Part shown: positions 17,941 through 26,990 of the stretch, piece after piece
How positions within the stretch are numbered: position 1 is the stretch's first letter
Layout: each line of letters opens with the position of its first letter
Source: JBBDYG01 sp040901765
Lineage (GTDB): Bacteria > Planctomycetota > Planctomycetia > Pirellulales > Lacipirellulaceae
Length of the DNA stretch: 64,000 bases
Reading direction: 5' to 3'
Assembly (NCBI GenBank): GCA_040901765.1
Contig: JBBDYG010000075.1
Span: forward strand, 1 to 64,000
Translations under genes and position numbers: made by a program
Notes under the pieces: model-generated
Databases searched by the model: none
Seen by the model: only the letters and a program-made list of their open reading frames with translations
What the model was told of the DNA's origin: nothing

Positions 17941-18978
17941 ATGGCCATCATCGAAATCCGCGGCCTGGAAAAGTCGTACCGCGTTTATCAGAAAAAAGAG
18001 GGGCTGTGGGCCTCGTTTGCGGGACTTTTGCGTCGCGAATATCGCCAAGTTCACGCGGTTCGCGGCATTGATCTCGATGTCGAGCAAGGCGAGTTCGTTG
18101 CCTTTCTAGGCCCCAACGGCGCCGGCAAAACCACTACGCTCAAGCTTCTGTCGGGCGTCATCAACCCAACCGCGGGCGAGGCGCGCGTGATGGGCTACGT
18201 TCCGTGGCATCGCGATCATGCCTATCGCCGGCGGTTCGCCCTGGTGATGGGCCAGAAGAATCAACTCTGGTGGGATCTGCCGGCCATGGAGTCGTTTCTG
18301 CTCCATCGGCAGATTTACCGCATCGACCCAAATCAGTTCCAGCGGCGGCTCGATGAATTGGTCGATCTGCTCGATGTGAAGCAACTGCTCAATCAACCGG
18401 TCCGCGAACTGTCGCTCGGCGAGCGGATGAAGATGGAATTGATCGCGGCACTGCTCCACTCGCCCGAAGTGCTGTTTCTCGACGAGCCGACGATCGGCCT
18501 GGACGTGGTCGCGCAGCATAACATCCAGAAGTTTCTTAAGCACTACCAATCCGACCGACAGATTACGATCCTGCTCACGAGCCACTACATGAAAGACGTG
18601 GCGGCACTTTGCGAGCGAGTCGTTATTATCGCGCACGGCCGAATTATTTTCGACGGCTCGCTGCGCGACATCGTCGATCGTTTCAGCAGCACGAAGGTGC
18701 TAACCCTGCTGTTCGCGAATTCCGACATTCCGCGCGATCTGGCCCGGTTCGGCGAAGTTATCGAGATCCGCGAGCCCAAGGTAAAACTCCGCGTGGAGCG
18801 CCGCCAAATCGCGAGCGTCCTCTCCGCCGTGCTGGCCAGCTATACAATCGAGGACGTCAGCGTCGAAGACCCACCCTTGGAGGAAGTTATCGCTCAAGCA
18901 TTTGCCGAACCGGTGCCGAATGCGAGTGATGCCAATGGCTCATTATCACCGCACGTTCCACACGGTATAATATCGTGA
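17941..18978 (+). CDS. ABC-2 type transporter, ATP-binding protein
   Basis: 345 residues from the ATG at 17941; an ATG at 17914 is equally in frame and neither has a clear ribosome-binding site. Walker A GPNGAGKTT, signature LSLGERMKMELIAALL, Walker B VLFLDEPTIGLD and switch His in LLTSHYMKD are all intact. The C-terminal 90 residues form the extra domain often found on ABC-2 ATPases. Closest in style to ATPases that pair with PF06182 (DUF990) permeases, two of which lie downstream. The expected operon is interrupted by a toxin-antitoxin pair right after this stop codon. Substrate unknown. Confidence 0.88.
   Translation: MAIIEIRGLEKSYRVYQKKEGLWASFAGLLRREYRQVHAVRGIDLDVEQGEFVAFLGPNGAGKTTTLKLLSGVINPTAGEARVMGYVPWHRDHAYRRRFALVMGQKNQLWWDLPAMESFLLHRQIYRIDPNQFQRRLDELVDLLDVKQLLNQPVRELSLGERMKMELIAALLHSPEVLFLDEPTIGLDVVAQHNIQKFLKHYQSDRQITILLTSHYMKDVAALCERVVIIAHGRIIFDGSLRDIVDRFSSTKVLTLLFANSDIPRDLARFGEVIEIREPKVKLRVERRQIASVLSAVLASYTIEDVSVEDPPLEEVIAQAFAEPVPNASDANGSLSPHVPHGIIS
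18943..18977 (+). promoter_or_regulatory. Promoter and possible operator of the DUF104/PIN toxin-antitoxin module
   Basis: TTATCA at 18943-18948 and TATAAT at 18966-18971 are separated by 17 bases, a good sigma-70-type promoter lying within the 3' end of the ABC ATPase gene. The -10 box sits inside the imperfect palindrome CACGGTATAATATCGTG (18961-18977), a plausible site for autorepression. Confidence 0.55.
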
Positions 18979-19006
18979 GACATGTCCACACTTTGGAGGA
19001 TCGCAA

Positions 19007-19231
19007 ATGTCGATAACGATTGACGCCACTTATGAAGATGGAGTGCTGAAGCCAGCCAGCCCATTGCCATTCAAGGAACATGAATCGCTTCGCGTGACTT
19101 TGGAGCTAAAGCCTAAAGTACAACAGCCGACAACCAAAGGCCGATCATCCGGGCGCTGGCAGCCGTTAATCGATTGTGACGATGCAGAGTTGATTGTGAA
19201 GGCCGCCCTCGATCCGGAATTGGAATTCTGA
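19007..19231 (+). CDS. DUF104 (AF2212-like) antitoxin
   Basis: 74 residues. The N-terminus MSITIDATYEDGVLKPASPL matches the DUF104/PF01954 pattern (I-x-A-x-Y-E-x-G-V-L-K-P), the DNA-binding antitoxin partner of PIN toxins. The C-terminal half is polar and probably wraps the toxin. GGAGG lies seven bases before the ATG. The toxin gene starts 12 bases after this stop. Family members neutralise a PIN RNase and repress their own promoter. Confidence 0.85.
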   Translation: MSITIDATYEDGVLKPASPLPFKEHESLRVTLELKPKVQQPTTKGRSSGRWQPLIDCDDAELIVKAALDPELEF

Positions 19232-19243
19232 TCGACGTATCTG

Positions 19244-19744
19244 ATGATATTTGACGACATCCCGGATGGAGCGAGTCTCTTCATCGACGCGAACACCTTT
19301 GTGTATGCGTTTTCAAAGCATGCGCAATTAGGTGTTGCTTGCAGCGAGCTTATGGAGCGAATTGACGAGGGAGACGTTGCGGGGTTTACCTCGACCCACG
19401 TACTTTCGGAAACAGCGCATCGTCTAATGACACTTGAGGCATGCGCCCTATTCGGGTGGCCGTTCGCGGGGATCGCGAACCGACTAAAACAGCGCCCCGC
19501 GGAACTGCAACAACTTTCAGCTCACCAAAGGGCGATTGACGATATACTTCAGTCTCAGATACAAATCCTTACTATTCAGCCGCAACTTGTGCTGACAGCA
19601 ACTCGTATCAATCAGCAGTTCGGGCTGCTCAGCAACGATGCTCTTATCGTAGCAATCATGCAGGCGCAGAGTCTTACTGCCATTTCTAGCCACGATACAG
19701 ACTTCGACCGCGTTCCGTGGATCGTGCGCTACGCCCCCGTCTAA
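19244..19744 (+). CDS. PIN-domain toxin (VapC-like ribonuclease)
   Basis: 166 residues. PIN acidic residues are in place: Asp15 in LFIDANTFVYAF, Glu56 in VLSETAHRL, Asp in LLSNDALIVAIM and Asp in ISSHDTDFDRV. Such toxins cut RNA when free of antitoxin. Paired with the DUF104 antitoxin immediately upstream. The first ABC permease gene starts 17 bases after the stop, so the module is wedged into the ABC operon and read-through probably feeds the permeases. Confidence 0.87.
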   Translation: MIFDDIPDGASLFIDANTFVYAFSKHAQLGVACSELMERIDEGDVAGFTSTHVLSETAHRLMTLEACALFGWPFAGIANRLKQRPAELQQLSAHQRAIDDILQSQIQILTIQPQLVLTATRINQQFGLLSNDALIVAIMQAQSLTAISSHDTDFDRVPWIVRYAPV

Positions 19745-19761
19745 ACTGCAATCCGCAATCA

Positions 19762-20601
<840 letters not shown>

Positions 20602-20623
20602 TTCAACTCTAATACGCTAAGTT

Positions 20624-20717
20624 GCACCCACGGCGTCACGGAGAATACAGAGGAACTTCGCAATTCTCTGTATTTCTCTGTGTCCTCCGTGCCGCCGTGG
20701 TGAAAACCACCTAGCGC
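20624..20717. repeat. Dispersed CACGG-type inverted repeat, copy 1
   Basis: Arms CACCCACGGCGTCACGGAG (from 20635) and CTCCGTGCCGCCGTGGTG (to 20702) pair, and the segment ends in CTAGCGCT. A related element lies at 30821-30970 with the same ending. Placed between the two permease genes. Confidence 0.75.
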
Positions 20718-20728
20718 TCAAGTAAGAG

Positions 20729-21550
20729 ATGTCCACTCTCACCCAATACATCCGGCTGTTTCTCATGTTCGCGCGGAATAGCATCATCCGCGACATGATG
20801 TTCCGCGCGAATTTCCTCATCGAAGGATTTTCGTCGGTCACCTGGCTTCTGATGAATCTCGGGTTCTACCTCATCATTTACCAAACGACGGATAACATCG
20901 CGGGGTGGACCAAGTTTGAGTTTTTCATCTTTATCGCGACGACCGTGTTCGTGAACAGCCTCGTGCAGACATTTTTCTTGCCGAACGCCGAGGAATTCAG
21001 CGAGCTGATTCGCACCGGCGGTCTCGATTTCGCGCTCCTCAAGCCGGTCGACACTCAATTTTTAATCTCCTTGAGAAAGATGGCGTGGTCCTCGCTCAGC
21101 AACTTCGTGGTGGCGTTGGTGCTGCTGGTTTATGGCGTATCGCACCTCGACACCGGTTGGCCCGCCTGGTGGCAGATTGGCCTATACGTCGTTTACATTC
21201 TGGCGGGGACGCTGATTCTCTACAGCGTGATGGTCTCACTCGCCGCCACGAGCATCTGGCTCGGCCGCAATCAGTCCCTCTACGACTTCTGGTTCTACAT
21301 CACGAACTTCGCCCGTTACCCCATGGAAATCTACACCGGCCCGTGGGGCACGCCACTCAGGTCTCTATTCACGTTCGTGATTCCAATTCTGGTGGTGATC
21401 AACGTGCCAGCGCGTTTCATGGCGAAACCGTTTGAAAGAGAGACGGCATACCTGGCGCTGTTCGCGCTCGCGGCGACCGCGGTGTCGTTGGTGCTCAGCC
21501 GGTGGGTGTTTCAGAGCGCGCTGCGGAGTTATCGCAGTGCGAGTAGCTGA
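20729..21550 (+). CDS. ABC-2 type permease subunit 2 (PF06182-like)
   Basis: 273 residues, six predicted membrane helices, with RANFLIEGFSSVTWLLMNLGFY, ELIRTGGLDFALLKPVDTQFL (the cytoplasmic signature of the family) and ARYPMEIYTGPWGTPLRSLFTFVIPI. Partner of the permease at 19762 and the ATPase at 17941. Start ATG at 20729 just after a repeat element, with TAAGAG as the only hint of a ribosome-binding site. Confidence 0.88.
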   Translation: MSTLTQYIRLFLMFARNSIIRDMMFRANFLIEGFSSVTWLLMNLGFYLIIYQTTDNIAGWTKFEFFIFIATTVFVNSLVQTFFLPNAEEFSELIRTGGLDFALLKPVDTQFLISLRKMAWSSLSNFVVALVLLVYGVSHLDTGWPAWWQIGLYVVYILAGTLILYSVMVSLAATSIWLGRNQSLYDFWFYITNFARYPMEIYTGPWGTPLRSLFTFVIPILVVINVPARFMAKPFERETAYLALFALAATAVSLVLSRWVFQSALRSYRSASS

Positions 21551-21589
21551 AAGGGGTCCGAGTTTAAGTGGTTTGATACAGCCGATCTC

Positions 21590-21598
21590 TGGTAGAAT
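21590..21598 (+). promoter_or_regulatory. Extended -10 promoter candidate upstream of the beta-helix gene
   Basis: TGGTAGAAT combines a TGn extension with a -10 box differing from TATAAT at one position. It lies about 50 bases before the ATG at 21647. No well-spaced -35 was found. Confidence 0.3.
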
Positions 21599-21646
21599 GG
21601 CAGTTCGGGTCCAATCGGTGAATCTCTGCTGAGTGAAGCAACTAGA

Positions 21647-22540
21647 ATGACACGTGATCGCAGTTTACTTGCCGAACCAAGAGTTCTCACCTGCTGCTTG
21701 GCCGCGATATCAGCGATGCTGTTTGTGCGGCCACTGTTTGCGACCAACGTCGGGGGATTCATCACGACCGACGCGCATTGGCAACTTGCGGATAGCCCGT
21801 TTATCGCGACATCCAGCGTTCTTGTTGACAACGGAGCAACGCTAACGATTGATCCTGGAGTGGAGGTACGATTCGCGCCGACTTCCGGTCTCGTGGTTGT
21901 CGATGGCGCGCTCTCAGCCCGCGGCACGGCGGAATTGCCGATAACGTTCGTAGCAGACCAACCAGGAGACGTTCAACGGTGGAACGGAATCCGATTGGGA
22001 GCCAATTCCGCCGATGCGATTTATGACAGCGAGGGCAGTTTCTTGGGAGGATCGATTTTGGAGCATGTCGATCTAACTGGAGTTGCTAGCCACCGTAACG
22101 GCTCCATTCGAATCGAATCCACTAATCCGTTTATCCACGCGTCAGTAATTCACAACAATTTGAGCAGCGCCATAAACGTGATAGATGCTAACGGACTGCG
22201 CATCGTGGGGAATAAACTGGAAGACAACGTTGCTATCTTCACGTCCGATCATGTGTTTGGCGGCGGCATCGCACTTGATTCAAGCGCCGACGTGTTGATC
22301 TCGGACAATGAAATCACTAATAATACGAGCCAAGGGGGCAGTGCTATTTACGTGACGCGGAGCAACGAAGTTTCAATCACCGGCAACTTCATTGAAAGCA
22401 ACAAAGGTAACCGTTCACGGGGTGGAAAACCTGCAAAACAAGGTGTTTTTTTATGGTTCGATTGTCGCGCGAATGAATTGGCAGACAAGCGGTACTATTT
22501 TTGGGCATATGCGCAAGATTATTTTTTGTGGAGGTCGTAA
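21647..22540 (+). pseudogene. N-terminal part of a MITE-disrupted beta-helix PEP-CTERM protein
   Basis: A signal peptide (LTCCLAAISAMLFVRPLFA) is followed by right-handed parallel beta-helix repeats of the NosD type (LTIDPGVEVRFAPTSGLVV..., LEDNVAIFTSDHVFGGGIALDSSADVLISDNEITNNTSQGG). The native sequence stops at ...ITGNFIESNKG (base 22406). The last 44 codons come from the inserted 200-bp element and end at a stop in it. Removing the element and one target duplicate (209 bp in all) restores an exact 506-codon gene that continues into the downstream fragment and ends at 23376. Expressed as it stands, the product lacks its C-terminal half and sorting tail. Confidence 0.82.
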
Positions 22541-22615
22541 ACCAGCGGGGGAACTGCTCTTCCGTTTTTCTCCAACCCCATCTATGCCCGACCCGTGAAC
22601 GGTTACGCAACAAAG
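22398..22615. mobile_element. 200-bp MITE with 15-bp terminal repeats and 9-bp target duplication
   Basis: The element itself is 22407-22606. Its ends are the perfect inverted repeats GTAACCGTTCACGGG and CCCGTGAACGGTTAC. It is flanked by direct copies of GCAACAAAG at 22398-22406 and 22607-22615. It carries no transposase. Ends beginning GTAA and an 8- to 9-bp duplication resemble IS66-family insertions, so it may be moved by such a transposase (inference). The exact duplication and intact terminal repeats suggest a recent insertion. Confidence 0.93.
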
Positions 22616-23376
22616 GAATAAGCACTATTGCGATTCATTCGTTTCAGGATGTCGCTCTTACACGAAACACAATTGTTGGCAACGGGTTCCAGCCTCCATC
22701 CTCTTATGCGTCGGTTGCAATCGAACTTAATGGTGGGAGCGACATTATGCTGTTGGATAATCTCATAAGCGGCAACGATTCTGTTGCTGCTATACAAATC
22801 ATTGGCTCGGATCGCATTTCTTTCCGGGGAGATGAAATATCCAACAATCAGGGCGACGGGATCCGATTTGTTCAGAATGTACGCTCCGCGGTTCTCAGCG
22901 AGGACTCGCTGAATCCAACAACAATTGTCGGCAATGCGGGATTGGAAATCCGCAACGATCAACTATTTGAGGTTACAACAGATCCATTGGCCAGAGGAAA
23001 TGTCGATGCTCGTAACGTATGGTGGGGGACCACTGAAATAGGCAGTATCGAAGGCAGTGTGTTGGATTTTTTTGACGACTCATTCAGAGGAATCGTCTTC
23101 CACGACCCAATCGCTTCCTCTGCCCCAACTCATGGCGACTTCAACGCCGATGGTTCAGTGGATGCTGCTGACTACGTCGTATGGCGCGACGGCCTGGGAT
23201 TAAGTTACGTACAGGGGCATTATCAATTGTGGAAATCGCGCTTTGGTGAATCTGTCGAAAACGATTCAGAAGGTATTGCGGTTGACGCTGTTCCCGAACC
23301 TGTGTCATGGTCACTGCTAATTGTTGGAATGGTCGCAATTAGCCTGCACCGCTTTAAATCACTCTCTCACGGATGA
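22607..23376 (+). pseudogene. C-terminal part of the MITE-disrupted beta-helix PEP-CTERM protein
   Basis: Continues the beta-helix (ISTIAIHSFQDVALTRNTIVGNGF..., IMLLDNLISGNDSVAAIQIIG), then a dockerin-like pair (GDFNADGSVDAADYVVWRDG... and a degenerate second loop GHYQLWKSRFGE) and a PEP-CTERM tail (VPEPVSWSLLIVGMVAISLHRFKSL). The frame joins the upstream part exactly once the MITE is removed. It has no ribosome-binding site of its own. Its stop codon overlaps the ATG of the HNH-like gene (ATGA at 23373-23376), so translation of that gene may have depended on this one. Confidence 0.8.
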
Positions 23377-24431
23377 ACGTTTCACACTGTATTTACTGTG
23401 GTCGCTTCTTCAACCCCAGTCGCGGCGAAGGCGATCACATTTTGACGAGCGCGCTGTTTGGTGAATTCAGCGGCGAAATTCGCTTCCGCGGCGATTGCCA
23501 AAGATGCAACAACAAATTCGGCGTATTTGAGCAGATTTTGGCCCAGTCTACGCCGTTTGGTTATTATCGCTCGCTCGTCAATCCAAGTCGTCGCCGCCGG
23601 CCGACCTCGGGCCTACGTCAGCGGGGTGCCAAAGGTAGTAAAGCGCCTCGTTACTTGGTGCGGCATCACGACCACACTGAGCTTGTTGAACCGCTCGATG
23701 ACCCTGGGACCGTGAAGCCGGGTAACGTTCTGACCATACACGACGAACATGGCAACGAATTCTATGTTCGGTACTTTAACGGCATGACCGCCGATGCGTT
23801 ACGCGCCGCACTTGCGAGGTGCGGGTGCAAGAATCCACATCGAGTTTATGTTCATTGTGATGAGCACCATGGCGCATCCCTCAAGCGGCTTGCTGCCGAA
23901 ATCTTTCCAACTTTTCGATTCGAAGATCGACCGGATACTGAATCGGGGACTCACCTAGTACCGGTTCGCACTACCTTTGAGTTCTCGATCGACGCTTTCC
24001 GCGCGCTTGCCAAGATCGGATTGCATTACTATCTCGTTCACAACCGACGGGGTTATTGCGGGAGCGAGCCGGAGTTCCGTGAGTTACGACAGTTCATCGC
24101 CAGAGGCGGCGAGCCGGAGAAGTTTTTCGATCGAGCAGGCCCCCCATTTGCAATGCCGTTCGGTCCCACGCGTTTCGGTACTTCAACCACGCCGGGCACC
24201 TGGTGCCACATATTCGCAGTGCATGAAGTAGACAAAGACATCGTGGTAAGTATGCGATTCTTCGCAGGACCCGGATCTGTCGGCGAGCATTATCAAATCA
24301 CATTAGGAACGATCCAAAGCCGAATAATCTGCCCCGCTGGCGCTTGGGGGCATGTTTACGAATACGTTCGGGACCGCAATGGCCGGTTTACGGGGCGCAA
24401 GCTGCAAGCCACTTTGAGCCGCCTTGCGTAG
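23373..24431 (+). CDS. HNH-like nuclease-domain protein
   Basis: 352 residues. The N-terminus CIYCGRFF-(12)-DHILTSALFGEF-(14)-CQRCNNKFG has the CxxC...DH...CxxC-N layout of HNH/HNH_5 domains that bind zinc and cut DNA. The remaining 300 residues are not recognised; they include a basic segment (SLVNPSRRRRPTSGLRQRGAKGSK) and an alpha/beta domain with HCDEHHGASLKRLAAEIFP. Could be a nuclease of a defence or mobile system or a housekeeping HNH protein. Starts inside the stop codon of the beta-helix gene, so after the MITE insertion its expression may have changed. Confidence 0.62.
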   Translation: MNVSHCIYCGRFFNPSRGEGDHILTSALFGEFSGEIRFRGDCQRCNNKFGVFEQILAQSTPFGYYRSLVNPSRRRRPTSGLRQRGAKGSKAPRYLVRHHDHTELVEPLDDPGTVKPGNVLTIHDEHGNEFYVRYFNGMTADALRAALARCGCKNPHRVYVHCDEHHGASLKRLAAEIFPTFRFEDRPDTESGTHLVPVRTTFEFSIDAFRALAKIGLHYYLVHNRRGYCGSEPEFRELRQFIARGGEPEKFFDRAGPPFAMPFGPTRFGTSTTPGTWCHIFAVHEVDKDIVVSMRFFAGPGSVGEHYQITLGTIQSRIICPAGAWGHVYEYVRDRNGRFTGRKLQATLSRLA

Positions 24432-24586
24432 CACTTCGAGTTCTTGCGAACCACCTTTACGAGAACGCTCCCAGTAGGGAGACCGCGACTCCTATTTGCG
24501 CCGCCAGCCGCTGAATAGCATCTCGCCACATGCACTATCACTCGCCCCGGCCGTCAGCGCAATTGTTGGCCATCCTGTGAGGTCGA

Positions 24587-24934
24587 TTATTCCTTAAACC
24601 GGTCTTTCATTGCATCAGACATCACGAACACATCGGCTTGGCGCTCACTCAATCCAGTGCGCCCTGCGACGCGCCGTGTTGCTGACCGCAGATCAAAGTG
24701 TCTGGCGTCAGCCCGTAAGATTTCCGCGTTTAGTGTTTCTAGATTGTCGTAGCGATCGATTAATCCGCAGACCATGAAGCGGCCATCCGCATGTCCACGT
24801 AGTTGCAGTATTTCGGTGCCCCAATCGCCACCGGGTTTACCCTTCCAATCCAAAGAGAAAAGTACGGGCCACGCATCGCGTCGAAATTGAGTTCTGTCGC
24901 CGTTATCCATGACAATATCTAAGGTTGTTCGCAT
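24587..24934 (-). CDS. Small protein of unknown function
   Basis: 115 residues from ATG 24934, which has AGGAG nine bases upstream; an ATG 27 bases earlier is possible. Acidic and basic residues are balanced, and there is no signal peptide or membrane helix. Features are MDNGDRTQFRRDAW, LRGHADGRFMVCGLIDRYD and a C-terminal SERQADVFVMSDAMKDRFKE. No family recognised. It stands apart from its neighbours with gaps on both sides. Confidence 0.6.
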   Translation of the reverse strand: MRTTLDIVMDNGDRTQFRRDAWPVLFSLDWKGKPGGDWGTEILQLRGHADGRFMVCGLIDRYDNLETLNAEILRADARHFDLRSATRRVAGRTGLSERQADVFVMSDAMKDRFKE

Positions 24935-25380
24935 CGATCCTGTCTCCTGTAAAGGGTCCATGCCGCAAGCACCATCCCGCGGCTGCCTTTATTGTCGTCG
25001 ATGACCGTAGGATAAGGCAACTCAATCGAAAGGTCTGGAATCGACGAAGCGGACCACCATTACCGCAGCGGCGATCGCTGACGAAGTCGTAAGCATCCAC
25101 GGACGTCCGGCGCTGATTGAGCAAGCATGCGCCGTTGGCCGTACCACGGCATCCCGCCGACCCTGCTGGGCCGCGAATTTCGTCGCTCTGCACCTCAGTT
25201 TGTGCCAGCGCGCGCACGTGGCACAAACGAGCTTTTCTCGAACAAAACTGCAAAACACCGGTGGCGCGTGGCACAAACTAGGGCGACAAAAAAGGTAGGC
25301 AGTCGGCAGCGGGCCGTGGGCCGGACGGAAGCTGGTCCCTCCACCTCCCCTCCGCACTCAATCGCTCACGAGCCGAAGGC
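24935..25380. other. Gene-free stretch with short repeats
   Basis: 446 bases between a small gene and ispH. It holds a perfect 10-bp inverted repeat, GTTTGTGCCA (25198-25207) with TGGCACAAAC (25219-25228), a third copy of TGGCACAAAC at about 25268, and a heptamer array at 25294-25321 (GGTAGGC, AGTCGGC, AGCGGGC, CGTGGGC). No gene or RNA recognised. Confidence 0.65.
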
Positions 25381-26304
25381 TCACCCGCGCAGCTCGCGCG
25401 GCAGGGGAAACGAAACATCCTCCTCGCGAATCGAGCGGCTCTCAATCGTCGCCGCAAATCGATCCTGCAGCCAATCAAGGCACTCCTCGACAACCACTTC
25501 CGGGGCACTCGCACCGGCGGTCACGAGCACTGTCTCGATCCCCTCGAACCAGCCGGCGTTGATATCGGCGACTCCGTCAACGAGGTAGGCCGGGATTCCG
25601 CGTTCCCGTGCCAGCTCGGCGAGCCGCTGGCTGTTGGAGCTATTTTGGCTGCCAAGCACCAGCACGATATCGGTGTCCTTGGAGAGCAAGGCCACCGCTT
25701 CCTGGCGGTTTTGGGTGGCGTAGCAGATGTCGTCTTTTGGGGGGGCGGCGATTTGCGGAAAGCGTTCCTTCAGCCGGCGAATGATGCGGTTGGCATCGTC
25801 CACGCTCAGCGTTGTTTGAGTAAGATACGCCACCCGCGACTCATCGGCCACTTGCAGTTCTGCCACGTCGTCGGGTGTCTCGACCAGCACGATCGCCTCG
25901 GGCGCCTCGCCCATGGTGCCAATCACCTCGTCGTGCCCTTCGTGGCCGATAAGAAGTATCGTGTACCCCGCTTTGGCGTACTTGATTGCTTCGAGATGGA
26001 CCTTCGTCACCAACGGGCATGTGGCATCGATGGGGAAAAGTCGCCGCTCCCGGGCAAGCTGGCGGATTTCAGGGGCGACCCCGTGAGCGGAAAACAGGAG
26101 CGTCGCGCCGGGCGGGACTTCGCTCAGGTCATCGACAAACACGGCCCCCAGGCCGCGAAACTCGTTGACGACGTGCTTGTTGTGGACGATTTCGTGGTAG
26201 ACGTAGACCGGAGGCCCAAACTCGCGGAGCGCCAGCCGCAACGATTCGATTGCCATGTTCACCCCCGCACAGAAGCCACGGGGGCTGGCCAGAATTACCT
26301 TCAT
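25381..26304 (-). CDS. ispH: 4-hydroxy-3-methylbut-2-enyl diphosphate reductase
   Basis: 307 residues, normal for the family. Last step of the MEP isoprenoid pathway, forming IPP and DMAPP. The three cysteines that bind the iron-sulfur cluster are in GFCAGV (Cys12), DATCPLV and DDICYATQNRQ. The active-site motifs FSAHGV, IGHEGHDEVIGTMGE and GSQNSSNSQRL, with the Glu of the HEGHxE loop, are intact. ATG at 26304; an in-frame TTG two codons upstream is less likely. Lies alone, with a gap on each side. Also known as lytB. Confidence 0.96.
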   Translation of the reverse strand: MKVILASPRGFCAGVNMAIESLRLALREFGPPVYVYHEIVHNKHVVNEFRGLGAVFVDDLSEVPPGATLLFSAHGVAPEIRQLARERRLFPIDATCPLVTKVHLEAIKYAKAGYTILLIGHEGHDEVIGTMGEAPEAIVLVETPDDVAELQVADESRVAYLTQTTLSVDDANRIIRRLKERFPQIAAPPKDDICYATQNRQEAVALLSKDTDIVLVLGSQNSSNSQRLAELARERGIPAYLVDGVADINAGWFEGIETVLVTAGASAPEVVVEECLDWLQDRFAATIESRSIREEDVSFPLPRELRG

Positions 26305-26365
26305 GCTCAATTAACCGCACGCCGCAGAATTAGATCACCTGTCGGTCTGCATAATAGTTGGAGCT

Positions 26366-26560
26366 TTAGTTCCGCGGTAGGCGACGGTCGAACAGGGGAG
26401 ACGAGTTCGGTCGGGCATATTTCTGTTCAAGTTCAGCCAAGGCCGCTTCCAGCGATTCCGACAGTTCGCGATAAGGCTTGGAGCGAAAACGAACGGCGGG
26501 GAGCCAGCGCCTGCGAATGGTTGGTTGGAGTCGGGTGAAAAGTGATGTTGGGGTTTTCAT
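26366..26560 (-). CDS. Small basic protein of unknown function
   Basis: 64 residues beginning MKTPTSLFTRLQPTIRRRWL. The start at 26560 is chosen because GAGAGGAG lies six bases upstream, one of the strongest ribosome-binding sites in the window. The N-terminal half is basic (RRRWLPAVRFRSKPYREL), followed by an amphipathic helix (SLEAALAELEQKYA) and a basic end. No family recognised. It lies 61 bases upstream of ispH on the same strand and could be co-transcribed with it. Confidence 0.6.
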   Translation of the reverse strand: MKTPTSLFTRLQPTIRRRWLPAVRFRSKPYRELSESLEAALAELEQKYARPNSSPLFDRRLPRN

Positions 26561-26990
26561 CGGGGGCTCCTCTCTCTGTGACCCTCGCGACATGGCCGCT
26601 GCGTCAGGCTTTCCGGGGTCCTGCCCGAGCGTCCTACTCCTAATACGCAAGACCCGTGCCCGTTGTTACCGGTTCGCACGGTCGAGTCTGGATTTTTCTT
26701 GCGAATCTTGCCGGGGTAATCGCATACTGCTGAATTCTTCGGCAATTCACCGCGTGGCTGGCAGATTCGAACCAGGAGATTCTGAGCGTCCCCGCGCCGT
26801 AACTCTTGACCCCATCATACCTTCGATCTTGGCCCGATCCATCTAGGCAGTCGGCCCCGATTTTGCTCTGCTGCGGAAGTCTACGGACGATTAGACAGTG
26901 GGGATGGGCTTCCCGGCACGACGGCCGCCGGGCACGACATGTCCCGCGCCGTCTGCGTGATCGTTTCGCGGGCATTGCCTGGGGAGTGGG
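26561..26990. other. Divergent gap upstream of the ATP-grasp gene
   Basis: 430 bases between the divergent small gene and the ATP-grasp gene. Nothing is recognised apart from CTGGGGAGTGGG just before the ATG at 26991 (GGAG five bases upstream). A GATTCGAACC at 26764-26773 looks like a tRNA T-loop but no cloverleaf forms around it. Confidence 0.45.

Noticed and set aside
26740..26820. GATTCGAACC resembling a tRNA T-loop on the minus strand
   Set aside because: The flanking bases do not form a T-stem, acceptor stem or anticodon arm on either strand.
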